Shown piece by piece: positions 8,035-16,024 of a stretch of 64,000 nucleotides of DNA; position 1 is the stretch's first letter; each line of letters begins with the position of its first letter. A model generated the notes under the pieces. It ran no database searches. It was not told where the DNA came from and saw nothing but the letters and a program-made list of their open reading frames with translations. Location of the stretch: NCBI RefSeq assembly GCF_014205685.1, contig NZ_JACIIU010000005.1:1-64000 (forward strand). The letters are read 5' to 3'. This stretch comes from Paenochrobactrum gallinarii. GTDB lineage: Bacteria > Pseudomonadota > Alphaproteobacteria > Rhizobiales > Rhizobiaceae. The translations under genes and the position numbers were made by a program.

Positions 8035-9627
8035 TCATGGTGTCAGATTTAAAAAGCTAAAAGTCTTGCGGATGATTTCACCGGCAAGCGGCGCTGCTGT
8101 CAGACCCGCGGTCTGGCCGCGCGTTTCAGATTTCGGTGCCGGATCATCAACAATAATGAGATAAACAAAGGCAGGATCATCCATCGGCATGGCAGCCGCA
8201 AACACATTGAAGTTGCGATTTTTGGCGTAGCGACCATCGATAACTTTTTCTGCGGTACCGGTTTTTCCGCCTACACGAAGCCCGGCAATATTGGCGCGTC
8301 TACCCGAGCCTTTAACCGCGCTTAAACGGTATAAATGACGCAAAATGGCACTGGCTTTTTCACTCACAATCCGAGTTGCCGGCAATTCATCCAGACTGGC
8401 ACGTTTTAAAAGGGTCGGAGCCACTAATATGCCGTTGTTTAATACACCGCCAATACCAACGGCTGTTTGTAATGGCGTCGTGGCAAAGCCATGTCCAAAA
8501 GCAGCAGTGATTGATGTTGGTGGCGTCCAGTTGCGTGGCTCCATTGGCTTTGCAATTTCCGGCAGTTCCAGTTGCAATCGCTTCAGCAAACCTGTTTCCA
8601 GCAAGAAGCCGCGATGCGCCTCCACACCAACGGATAAGGCTTCATGCGCTGAACCGATATTGGACGAATAAAGGAAAACCTCTTCCAAGGTCAGCGGACG
8701 TTTTTTACCAAAATAATCGCGTACAAATTGATTGCCAACCCTGATCGGATTGGTTGCATCATAAATGGTTGTCAGGTCAGCTCCGGCAAATTCCACTGCC
8801 ATTGCAGTGGTAAAAGTTTTGATGATCGAACCCATTTCTGAGGCGCTGGCGGTTACACGATTCAATCTGTCTGGCAGATGTGCTTCGGTCGGAAAATGCG
8901 GATCAAAATCCGGCAATGAAGCCAAAGCAATAATTTCGCCGCTCTTAATATCAAGAATAACGCCACCGACGCCGGCGGCACCATACTCCACAAGTGCACG
9001 GGATAATTCGTGATGCAAGACATGCTGCACCCTTATATCAATCGAGGTGACAATGGGTGCAAAGCTTTCGGCATTTGCAAGGCCCGCATTACGCAGATCT
9101 GCAATTCCCTGTCCGTCAAGCCACTTTTCCAAACCAGCCACACCTGAATTATCAATATTGGTCAGACCAATAATATGCGATGTGGTACGTCCTGCCGGAT
9201 AAAAACGTTTAAGCTCAGGGCGAAAACCAATGCCCGGAATACCTGCCATCATCAGTTTGTTTTTGACGGCCGGCGTCAACTGGCGTGCCAGCCAAATAAA
9301 ATCAGACGGGCTGGATAACCGGTCATATAATGTTTTTAATGAAAGCTGCGGAATGATGCGGTTCACTTTTTCCGCAACTTCATCAATATCTGTAATGCGG
9401 CGTGGTTCGGCATAAAGTGAATAAGCCTTAATATCCATCGCCAGTATTTTGCCGTTTCGATCAAGAATTTGCGGGCGGTTCACACTCACCTGTTGTGAAA
9501 CAAAACGCTTTTCCGGGCTTTCAATCGTACCGTAATACACAAGACGTGAGAAAATGGTTGCGTAAACCGCAATAAATAAAGAAATGACCAGGGCAATTCT
9601 ATTTTTATAAGATCTGTTTCTTATCAT
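8035..9627 (-). CDS. class B penicillin-binding protein (FtsI/PBP3-like transpeptidase)
   Basis: A bitopic D,D-transpeptidase of about 530 residues. It has a short cytoplasmic Arg/Lys-rich head, one membrane segment (RIALVISLFIAVYATIF), a dimerisation domain starting at SVNRPQILDRNG, and the transpeptidase domain with SIIK (catalytic Ser), YSSN and VGGKTGTAEK. The start is uncertain. A TTG at 9687 opens a 550-residue frame, but the ATG at 9627 overlaps the stop of a 13-codon upstream frame that has a good ribosome site, which suggests coupling. No dcw-cluster genes (mraY, murE, murF) flank it, so it is either a second FtsI-type protein or a relocated one. Its neighbours are two L,D-transpeptidases. 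Confidence 0.85.
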   Translation of the reverse strand: MIRNRSYKNRIALVISLFIAVYATIFSRLVYYGTIESPEKRFVSQQVSVNRPQILDRNGKILAMDIKAYSLYAEPRRITDIDEVAEKVNRIIPQLSLKTLYDRLSSPSDFIWLARQLTPAVKNKLMMAGIPGIGFRPELKRFYPAGRTTSHIIGLTNIDNSGVAGLEKWLDGQGIADLRNAGLANAESFAPIVTSIDIRVQHVLHHELSRALVEYGAAGVGGVILDIKSGEIIALASLPDFDPHFPTEAHLPDRLNRVTASASEMGSIIKTFTTAMAVEFAGADLTTIYDATNPIRVGNQFVRDYFGKKRPLTLEEVFLYSSNIGSAHEALSVGVEAHRGFLLETGLLKRLQLELPEIAKPMEPRNWTPPTSITAAFGHGFATTPLQTAVGIGGVLNNGILVAPTLLKRASLDELPATRIVSEKASAILRHLYRLSAVKGSGRRANIAGLRVGGKTGTAEKVIDGRYAKNRNFNVFAAAMPMDDPAFVYLIIVDDPAPKSETRGQTAGLTAAPLAGEIIRKTFSFLNLTP

Positions 9628-9668
9628 TACGACTTGTGATTGCTCATCAATGTTTCGCCTGGCACCAT
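9627..9668 (-). promoter_or_regulatory. 13-codon upstream frame overlapping the PBP start
   Basis: An ATG at 9668 has a strong GAGGAG ribosome site three bases before it and opens a 13-codon frame whose TAA overlaps the ATG of the penicillin-binding protein (TAATG). The larger gene has no ribosome site of its own at that ATG. The arrangement fits a leader peptide that couples translation. The alternative is that the real gene starts at the in-frame TTG 9687 or GTG 9678 and this frame is chance. Confidence 0.35.
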
Positions 9669-9789
9669 TTCTCCTCACGTAAAACAATCACGCAAAGTTA
9701 CAGATAGAAATATTTCATGCAATCATATATTAGGGCTCTATGATTTATAAAACCGCGCAATTTTCACTCGCTTTAATACGGAAGATGCA

Positions 9790-10260
9790 ATGTCCGCTCA
9801 TATCAAGTTAGATAGTTACGACAAGGCACTGCTCAAGCTGCTGCAAGAGGATGCCTCACGCTCGCAAAAAGAACTGGCAGAGCGCATTCATCTTTCCCCT
9901 GCCGCTGTTCAGCGCCGCATTGTCAAATTGCAAAATAATGGCGCAATTAAAAAAATAGCTGCCATTGTTGAACCCTCAATCGTCGGCCTTCCGGTAACAG
10001 TCATTGTCGAGGTAACTCTGAGCGATGAACGTTCCACAACGGTCGCTGCTGCTAAAAAAATGTTCAAAAATGCAGAAGATGTGCAGCAATGCTATGGCGT
10101 CGCCGGAAATGCGGGCATTATTTTGATTATGAGTGTGCCCAGCACCGAAGAATATGAGGCCAGAACCGCACGTCTTTTGGGCGATAACCCTTATGTCATG
10201 TCCTATCGGACAATCATCGTTCTGGACAGGGTCAAGTCTGATCTTGCTCTGCCGATATGA
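9790..10260 (+). CDS. Lrp/AsnC-family transcriptional regulator
   Basis: A 156-residue protein with the Lrp layout: an N-terminal helix-turn-helix (about 10-60; the recognition part is LSPAAVQRRIVKL) and a C-terminal RAM effector domain (about 70-150) that binds amino acids and assembles dimers into octamers. It is divergent from the penicillin-binding protein gene and 120 bp upstream of a BCCT transporter in the same direction. It probably controls that transporter, since Lrp proteins often act on adjacent amino acid or betaine transport genes. The effector is not deducible. Confidence 0.88.
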   Translation: MSAHIKLDSYDKALLKLLQEDASRSQKELAERIHLSPAAVQRRIVKLQNNGAIKKIAAIVEPSIVGLPVTVIVEVTLSDERSTTVAAAKKMFKNAEDVQQCYGVAGNAGIILIMSVPSTEEYEARTARLLGDNPYVMSYRTIIVLDRVKSDLALPI

Positions 10261-10380
10261 GTTTTGATCAAACGGCATTAACCACGTGGCAAATTTTCAT
10301 ACACCCGCGACCTTGCTATTATCTCACAGCTCAGACAATTATGACTGCCGCCCTAAAGCCATCAACTTCAGAGAGCGCCC

Positions 10381-12381
10381 ATGCCTGCTAAATTTGTCAT
10401 AAATCCTCCTGTTTTTTTCGGTGCTATTATTATCATCGGAATATTTTTAGCAGTAGGAGTGGTTGTCCCTGATCGCGCAGCGACTATTTTTGCGCAGCTT
10501 CAGCAAACGATCCTCACCAATTTCGGCTGGTTTTATTTGCTCTCAGTCGGCATTTTTCTTATCAGTGTTTTGCTCATCTGTTTAGGGCGCTATGGACGCT
10601 TAAAACTCGGCCCTGATGATGCAACGCCGGATTTCAGCTTTATATCATGGATTGCAATGCTGTTTGCGGCCGGTATGGGCATTGGTCTGATGTATTATGC
10701 GGTTGGTGAGCCGATGACGCATTTTATGGCTCCGCCAACCGCAGAGCCACGCTCCGTTGCCGCAACCCGTGAAGCAATGGCGGTTACATTTTTCCATTGG
10801 GGCATTCACGCCTGGGCAATTTATGCCGTGGTTGGCCTTTCACTGGCGTATTTTGGCTATCGATATAATTTGCCGCTCACCATCCGCTCCGGCCTTTATC
10901 CATTGCTAAAAGAACGCATTAACGGACCAATTGGTCATGCCGTGGATATTTTTGCCATTGTCGGCACCATGTTCGGTATTGCAACATCAATGGGGCTTGG
11001 TGTTTCACAGATGAATGCTGGCTTGAATTACCTGCTCGGTGTGCCGATCAACCTGGAAATTCAATTACTATTGGTTGCGGCTGTTACTGGCCTGGCTACA
11101 ATTTCTGTCGTTACAGGGCTTGATAAAGGCGTCAAAATTCTATCCGAAACCAATCTGCTATTTGCAATTTTGCTCATGTTATTTGTCTTGGTTGTTGGGC
11201 AAACAACTGAAATTTTCCGTGATTTCGTTCAAAATATCGGCCTTTATCTTGATACAATCGTGCTGCGCACTTTTAATATTTATGCATATGAACCAACACC
11301 TTGGGTTGATGCATGGACATTATTTTATTGGGCATGGTGGATTTCATGGTCACCATTTGTCGGCATGTTTATTGCCCGTATTTCCCGCGGGCGTACAGTT
11401 CGGGAATTTGTGACAGCGGTTCTATTTATTCCTGCCGGTTTCACCTTCTTCTGGATGACGGTATTTGGCAATTCAGCCATCATGATCGACACGACAGTCG
11501 CCGGTGGTAAACTGGGTGCAGAAATTGCCGCTGACGTGTCTGTTGGCCTGTTTTATTTCTTCGAGTATCTGCCATGGACAACCCTCACTTCAGGCTTGGC
11601 TGTCGTTTTGGTGGCAATTTTCTTTGTTACATCCGCCGATTCCGGCTCCTTGGTTATTGATGCAATCGCTGCAGGCGGCGAGACCGAAACCACTACAGGT
11701 CAGCGTGTTTTCTGGTGTGCATTAGAAGGTGTCGTCGCAGCCAGTCTGTTGATTGCTGGCGGTTTAAATGCGCTTCAATCAGCAACAATTGCAAGCGCCT
11801 TACCATTTTGTATCGTTATTCTTGCACTTGTCTGGTCGCTTTTCAAAGGTATGAAAGCCGACTTGGCACAAAGAGAGGCACAGGCAACAATTCCTTCGCC
11901 ACCAAGTGCACAACCGGCTTCCGGTTTGACATGGCAGCGCAGATTGTCCTTAATTTTGCACGCCCCGTCTAAACGTGAAGTAACCAACTTCATGAATGGT
12001 ACAGCCAAAGATGCGCTCAATGCAGTGACCAAAGAGCTGAATAATCGTGGGCGTGAAACCATCGTAGACGAGGATGAGAATGGTTCGATTGCCCTGCGGT
12101 CCACGGCAGAGGGCATGCGCGATTTTATCTATGGTATCATGCCGGTTCAGCAAGTTGCCCCTGCCTATTCAACATTAGGTGTCGGTAAGCCTACTTACCG
12201 ACATGAAGCGCGCACTTACTTTTCCAGTGGTGGTCGTGGTTATGATGTAATGGGCTTTACCCGAGAGCAGCTGATTGCCGATATTCTGGTTCAGTTTGAA
12301 CGCTATCTGGCTTTGGTTCACACGCCTGAAACACAACTGGTTCACAGTGCACCAGAGCATTCCAGCTCAGAGTTAGGCTAA
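10381..12381 (+). CDS. BCCT-family choline/betaine-type transporter
   Basis: A 666-residue inner-membrane transporter of the betaine-choline-carnitine family with twelve membrane segments. The family landmarks are [16 protein letters not shown] (glycine-rich TM3 region) and [16 protein letters not shown] (the Trp-rich TM8 substrate site). After the last membrane segment there is a hydrophilic C-terminal tail of about 160 residues, as in E. coli BetT, rather than the short tail of sodium-driven betaine carriers. The length also matches BetT (about 670). Choline or glycine betaine is the likely substrate, driven by H+ or Na+. No betA or betB genes are next to it. An Lrp-type regulator lies upstream. 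Confidence 0.85.
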   Translation: MPAKFVINPPVFFGAIIIIGIFLAVGVVVPDRAATIFAQLQQTILTNFGWFYLLSVGIFLISVLLICLGRYGRLKLGPDDATPDFSFISWIAMLFAAGMGIGLMYYAVGEPMTHFMAPPTAEPRSVAATREAMAVTFFHWGIHAWAIYAVVGLSLAYFGYRYNLPLTIRSGLYPLLKERINGPIGHAVDIFAIVGTMFGIATSMGLGVSQMNAGLNYLLGVPINLEIQLLLVAAVTGLATISVVTGLDKGVKILSETNLLFAILLMLFVLVVGQTTEIFRDFVQNIGLYLDTIVLRTFNIYAYEPTPWVDAWTLFYWAWWISWSPFVGMFIARISRGRTVREFVTAVLFIPAGFTFFWMTVFGNSAIMIDTTVAGGKLGAEIAADVSVGLFYFFEYLPWTTLTSGLAVVLVAIFFVTSADSGSLVIDAIAAGGETETTTGQRVFWCALEGVVAASLLIAGGLNALQSATIASALPFCIVILALVWSLFKGMKADLAQREAQATIPSPPSAQPASGLTWQRRLSLILHAPSKREVTNFMNGTAKDALNAVTKELNNRGRETIVDEDENGSIALRSTAEGMRDFIYGIMPVQQVAPAYSTLGVGKPTYRHEARTYFSSGGRGYDVMGFTREQLIADILVQFERYLALVHTPETQLVHSAPEHSSSELG

Positions 12382-12390
12382 TCATAAAAT

Positions 12391-12422
12391 GGGTGAAGTG
12401 ATACAAATTTATTACTTCACCC
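12391..12422. terminator. hairpin between BCCT gene and regA
   Basis: A 9-bp perfect stem (12391-12399 with 12414-12422) extends to 12 bp with one wobble pair. It lies between two convergent genes and overlaps the regA stop codon. On the minus strand it is followed by a short T-rich stretch (ATTTTA). Confidence 0.6.
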
Positions 12423-12948
12423 GCCTTTTCTCAAGTTTTCGCGCAAGTGTGCGGCGATGCATACCAAGGCGGCGTGCAGTCTCTGAAATATTAAACTCAG
12501 CCTCTACCAAAGTTTCATGAATGCGCTCCCATTCCAAATTTTTAATGGACGTCGGACGTGTCGTCAGCGGCACTGAAGCATCCCCCTCTTCCTTATCAAA
12601 GGCTGCAATAATATCATTGGTGTTGGAGGGTTTCGGCAAATACTGACAGGCGCCAAGCTTGATTGCTTCAACGGCTGTAGCAATACTTGCAAAGCCGGTC
12701 AGCACCACAATCTTCATGTCCGGATCATGCGCGTGCAAAAGCTTTACACATTCAAGACCTGAGCCGCTTGGTAATTTTAAATCCACCACCGCAAATTTGA
12801 GCGAAACATTTTTCAATATCGCTTCAATCTGCCCGACATCATCACATAAATGCACATGGTAGTCCCGCCGCTCAAACGAGCGTTTTAACGCACGAGCAAA
12901 TGATGCATCATCCTCGATGATCAATAATTCACGCCGATCAGTCATCAT
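12412..12948 (-). CDS. regA: RegA/PrrA/ActR-type response regulator
   Basis: A 178-residue global redox response regulator. The receiver domain has acidic residues D13/D14, the phosphoacceptor D56 (VVDLKLP) and the switch Thr in LTGFAS. A proline-containing linker follows. The C-terminal Fis-type helix-turn-helix (NISETARRLGMHRRTLARKL) is the almost invariant DNA-reading motif of the RegA/ActR group. An upstream in-frame start at 13023 would overlap the sensor gene. The ATG pair at 12948/12945 has an AAGGTGA ribosome site and starts 7 nt after the sensor stop. It is co-transcribed with regB. Family role: controls respiration, nitrogen and carbon assimilation genes in response to redox state. 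Confidence 0.92.
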   Translation of the reverse strand: MMTDRRELLIIEDDASFARALKRSFERRDYHVHLCDDVGQIEAILKNVSLKFAVVDLKLPSGSGLECVKLLHAHDPDMKIVVLTGFASIATAVEAIKLGACQYLPKPSNTNDIIAAFDKEEGDASVPLTTRPTSIKNLEWERIHETLVEAEFNISETARRLGMHRRTLARKLEKRRVK

Positions 12949-12955
12949 TATCACC

Positions 12956-14200
12956 TTAGCAAATCGAAAAAAGCGGTAAGCGAATAGACACAATTGCGCC
13001 ACCTGATGTTTGGTTACGCGCACTCACCTGACCATTGAGTTTACGCACTACATTACTGACCAGATATAGCCCCAAACCACTTTCAGGGCGTTTCTTGGTG
13101 GAGCAATAAGCCTTGCCCAGCTCTGCCAGTACATCAGGTGCAAAACCTTTTCCTTCATCGCTGATAGCGATAACCAGATCATCTGATACTATGCTTGTCT
13201 CAATACCAACCTTGTCAGGTGATGCCTCACGTGCATTATCCATCACATTGAAGATAACCTGTTGCAAAGCTATGTCACCGATAATCGGCATATCCGGCTG
13301 GCAATGATTGATATAATCGACGCGGGTTGCCGGATATAAATTTTGCCAATCGACTACAAGATCATCCATAAATTTATTGATTGTGGTGCGCACTGCACCT
13401 TCGCCGCGGGCTGTGCCGGAGGAAAGCAATATATTGGACACAATGCCCTTACAACGGTCAATCTGCGCCAGCATATCAGTAAGTTCCTCTGTCAAAACCG
13501 GATCATTTTGCAATATAGGCATACGTTGCCAATCGCTCAAAATAACCGAAACGGTTGCCAGCGGCGTGCCAAGCTCATGCGCGGCACCTGAAGCCATCAA
13601 GCCCATGCGAACAATATGATCTTCTTCCGCCGATTGCGCATCACGCTCACTTAAATTACGCTGAATGCGACTGACAACTAAAACCAGCAAAATGGATGCC
13701 AGCACAAAGCAAATAAACATACCCTGAATATGCAGATTGAAAAAATCGCTGCCATCATGATGCGGGATTTCAATGGGACGATAATAAACCGTCAAAGCAA
13801 TGAAAGAGAGACTTGATACAACAACCAATATCCAGGTCGCCCATGCCTCAAGCAGAACAACGGCGAGGATAATTTGCAATAAAAACAATGTTATAAATGG
13901 ATTTGAAGCCCCGCCGCTCAGATAAAACTGGATAGAAAGTGCCAGAACATCAATCAGCATGCCAACAAACATATATCTTTTGCTAATATATTTTTCTTGT
14001 CTGTAGTGGATATAACTGACACTATTCAGCGCAACCAGTAAGCCAATAATAATTGACATTGGCACGAGTGGTAGTGCGATGACCAACCACTGGCTCACAA
14101 AAAAAATGGTGAAAACCTGCCCTGCAACAGCAAGCCAACGCAACTGTATCAGAAATAAAAAATGCTGTTTATTGGTGACGTTATGAATTTGCGCGGGCAT
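12956..14200 (-). CDS. regB: RegB/PrrB/ActS-type redox sensor histidine kinase
   Basis: A 414-residue kinase with six N-terminal membrane segments. The quinone-sensing motif GGASNPF is at 96-102. The H-box AAHELGTPLA holds the phosphorylated H208, and the conserved redox-active cysteine is C250 (DRCKGI). The ATP-binding domain carries DNAREAS, DEGKGF and GLGLYL. These three features (GGxxNPF, HELGTP and the Cys) together identify RegB rather than a generic kinase. It is the first gene of regB-regA, divergent from a cytochrome c gene. The intergenic region holds a palindrome at 14273-14291 and a tandem repeat at 14363-14400. Confidence 0.93.
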   Translation of the reverse strand: MPAQIHNVTNKQHFLFLIQLRWLAVAGQVFTIFFVSQWLVIALPLVPMSIIIGLLVALNSVSYIHYRQEKYISKRYMFVGMLIDVLALSIQFYLSGGASNPFITLFLLQIILAVVLLEAWATWILVVVSSLSFIALTVYYRPIEIPHHDGSDFFNLHIQGMFICFVLASILLVLVVSRIQRNLSERDAQSAEEDHIVRMGLMASGAAHELGTPLATVSVILSDWQRMPILQNDPVLTEELTDMLAQIDRCKGIVSNILLSSGTARGEGAVRTTINKFMDDLVVDWQNLYPATRVDYINHCQPDMPIIGDIALQQVIFNVMDNAREASPDKVGIETSIVSDDLVIAISDEGKGFAPDVLAELGKAYCSTKKRPESGLGLYLVSNVVRKLNGQVSARNQTSGGAIVSIRLPLFSIC

Positions 14201-14272
14201 TCCAGCTTTCCGGATTAAAGGGCATGACGGTGCCTTTTAACAAATTTTACGAAAATAACGAGCGCCGACAGG

Positions 14273-14291
14273 CTTGGACAATTTGTCCAAG
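14273..14291. promoter_or_regulatory. palindrome in the regB/cytochrome c intergenic region
   Basis: CTTGGACAATTTGTCCAAG is a perfect 8-bp inverted repeat around ATT. It lies 73 bp upstream of regB and about 200 bp before the cytochrome c gene, within the 293-bp divergent region. It looks like an operator for a dimeric regulator; which one is unknown. Confidence 0.5.
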
Positions 14292-14362
14292 GGCGCAATT
14301 GGGCAACATTGCTATGACCGGATATTGTTGGTCAGGAATAAACATCATTATTATGCGAAGCA

Positions 14363-14400
14363 AAGTCCGAGTGTTGTTTCGCTAAGTCCCGATGTTGTTT
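14363..14400 (+). repeat. 21-bp-period direct repeat upstream of the cytochrome c gene
   Basis: AAGTCCGAGTGTTGTTT (14363-14379) is repeated as AAGTCCCGATGTTGTTT (14384-14400), 21 bp or two helical turns apart. It could be a pair of same-face regulator sites. A small CCCCG/CGGGG hairpin and a longer stem (about 14438-14473) follow before the cytochrome gene. Confidence 0.45.
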
Positions 14401-14493
14401 TCTCATACCAACAGACTGATCCCCGCTTACGGGGTTAAGGGTTTTACATTGTGTAAAGTGCAGTAAAATCCCTAAATAAATTAGGAAATAGCA

Positions 14494-14874
14494 ATGAAAC
14501 TACACGTCGCCATTGTGGCTTTTCTCACCACTCTTTCCATGCCCGCCTTGGCGGATGGTGATCCGGTTGCAGGAAAAAAAGTCTTTAAAAGATGTCAGGC
14601 TTGTCACACTATTGATGGTGCCAACCGCGTTGGTCCAACTTTGGCTGATATTGTAGGCCGCCCCGTTGCATCGGCCGAAGGATTCAAATATTCAGCCGCA
14701 CTGACAAAATTTGCAGATGACGGCAAGATATGGGACGCAGAGCTGCTTAGCCAGTTTCTCAGCGCTCCCAAAGCGACTGTCAAAGGAACCTCTATGGCCT
14801 TTGCCGGCATTAAAAAACCGGAAGACCTGAGCAATCTGATTGCATATTTGAATGATCCGGCTCAAACCAATTAA
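14494..14874 (+). CDS. periplasmic class I cytochrome c (c2/c550 type)
   Basis: A 126-residue exported haem protein. The signal peptide ends at about residue 20 (MPALA|DGDP). The haem-binding motif is CQACH (C34, C37, H38) and the distal ligand is probably M101 (GTSMAFAG). Size and motif spacing fit the short cytochrome c2/c552 group that shuttles electrons to a terminal oxidase. It is divergent from regB-regA, redox regulators that control respiratory genes in related bacteria. Genes for copper handling follow in the same direction, which may link it to copper-oxidase supply. A small DUF2946-like gene starts 15 nt downstream. Confidence 0.9.
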   Translation: MKLHVAIVAFLTTLSMPALADGDPVAGKKVFKRCQACHTIDGANRVGPTLADIVGRPVASAEGFKYSAALTKFADDGKIWDAELLSQFLSAPKATVKGTSMAFAGIKKPEDLSNLIAYLNDPAQTN

Positions 14875-14888
14875 ACGATAAGAGAACA

Positions 14889-15281
14889 GTGATGCATAAA
14901 GAATGGCTGACTTTACGAGGGAAAGGTATAGCGCTTGTCGCAGCCTGTCTGCTCGTATTGCAGTCACTCACAGGTGCATTGGCTCTTGGTTATGCATCCG
15001 TCTCGCCGATGCTTGATGCTTTTGGCAATCCGATCTGTATAACATTAAGCGAAATAGCTGATAATTCTTCAGATCAGAATGATCAGCCAATGATCCCTGA
15101 TTGCTGCACAATCAATTGCAGCATGTTTGCCCCCATTTTTCAGGATCAGCCCGCCAGTCACTCACTCGAGAACCCGCTGTTGCAGCGTACTGACCGGTTA
15201 ATGGTCGCGGAAGATTATCTTCTGAGTGGCTCTCTCATTTCTGACAAGCCGGGCAGTCCGCGCTCTCCCCCATTTATATAA
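14889..15281 (+). CDS. small secreted/membrane Cys protein, DUF2946-like
   Basis: A 130-residue protein with an N-terminal hydrophobic signal (about 12-35: GIALVAACLLVLQSLTGALA) and several cysteines in the exported part: one in NPICIT and a cluster DCCTINC. No enzyme motif is recognisable. Proteins of this type (DUF2946 and relatives) commonly sit just before YcnI and CopC/CopD copper genes, which is the case here, so a copper-binding or delivery role is plausible. The family match is by context and general pattern only. It follows the cytochrome c gene by 14 nt and is likely co-transcribed. About 156 nt without a clear gene separate it from ycnI. Confidence 0.55.
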   Translation: MMHKEWLTLRGKGIALVAACLLVLQSLTGALALGYASVSPMLDAFGNPICITLSEIADNSSDQNDQPMIPDCCTINCSMFAPIFQDQPASHSLENPLLQRTDRLMVAEDYLLSGSLISDKPGSPRSPPFI

Positions 15282-15437
15282 TGTTCAACACATAGTCGGG
15301 CACTCTGGTCAACGGATAAACGACTTGCGGCAGCACGCCTATTATTAAAATCGCCATATGCTGTTTGATGTTTGTTTTTAGCATTTCAAAAAAAACGCTG
15401 GTGTGAGACCGGCTCAACCCCCAATGGAACTTTGCCA

Positions 15438-15968
15438 ATGATTAAAAAGCTAACCCTTGCTGTTGCACTCGCTGCTATCTGCAGTTCATCTGCTTTAGCG
15501 CATGTCAGCCTTGAAAAAAACGAAGCGCCGGTCGGCTCAACTTATAAAGCCGTTTTACGCGTACCACATGGCTGTGAAGGCAAGCCGACCAATGTTGTCC
15601 GCGTTAAAATTCCAGATGGTGTGATTGCGGTCAAACCAATGCCAAAAGCCGGATGGCAGCTTGAAAAAACCCGTGGTGAATATGGCAAAAGTTATGATTA
15701 TTACGGCACACCAATCACAGAAGGCGTCAAGGAAGTTATCTGGAGCGACGGTAATCTGGGTGATGACGAATATGATGAATTTGTCTTGCGCGCTTATCTG
15801 ACCACCGATCTGAAAGCTGGCGAAATGCTCTATTCCCCTGTTGTGCAGCAATGTACTGACGGTCTGGCGGAGCGCTGGATTGAAATTCCTGCTGAAGGCA
15901 AAACATCCGATGATCTGGAATTGCCTGCCCCGGCTTTGAAGCTGCTGGAAAAAAGCGGCAGCCACTAA
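15438..15968 (+). CDS. YcnI-family (DUF1775) periplasmic copper-binding protein
   Basis: A 176-residue protein. The signal peptide (MIKKLTLAVALAA...SALA) is followed directly by HVSLEK, so the mature chain starts with His. That N-terminal His, with a nearby Glu and a Trp, is the mono-histidine copper site known for YcnI. The PHGCEG, GWQLEK and WSDGNLGDDEYDEF segments are typical of the DUF1775 fold. An in-frame ATG at 15372 would add 22 non-signal-like residues, so the ATG at 15438 is chosen. It lies between a Cys protein and a CopC-CopD fusion, a normal copper-acquisition order. Confidence 0.87.
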   Translation: MIKKLTLAVALAAICSSSALAHVSLEKNEAPVGSTYKAVLRVPHGCEGKPTNVVRVKIPDGVIAVKPMPKAGWQLEKTRGEYGKSYDYYGTPITEGVKEVIWSDGNLGDDEYDEFVLRAYLTTDLKAGEMLYSPVVQQCTDGLAERWIEIPAEGKTSDDLELPAPALKLLEKSGSH

Positions 15969-16024
15969 AATTTCAAAGACTGACCGGCGCATAACTTGCG
16001 CCGGCCAGCATTAATTGCCGGACA

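Noticed and set aside
12391-12422. A 5' regulatory element for the BCCT gene
   Set aside because: It is downstream of that gene and overlaps the stop codon of the converging regA gene, so a terminator is the simpler reading.
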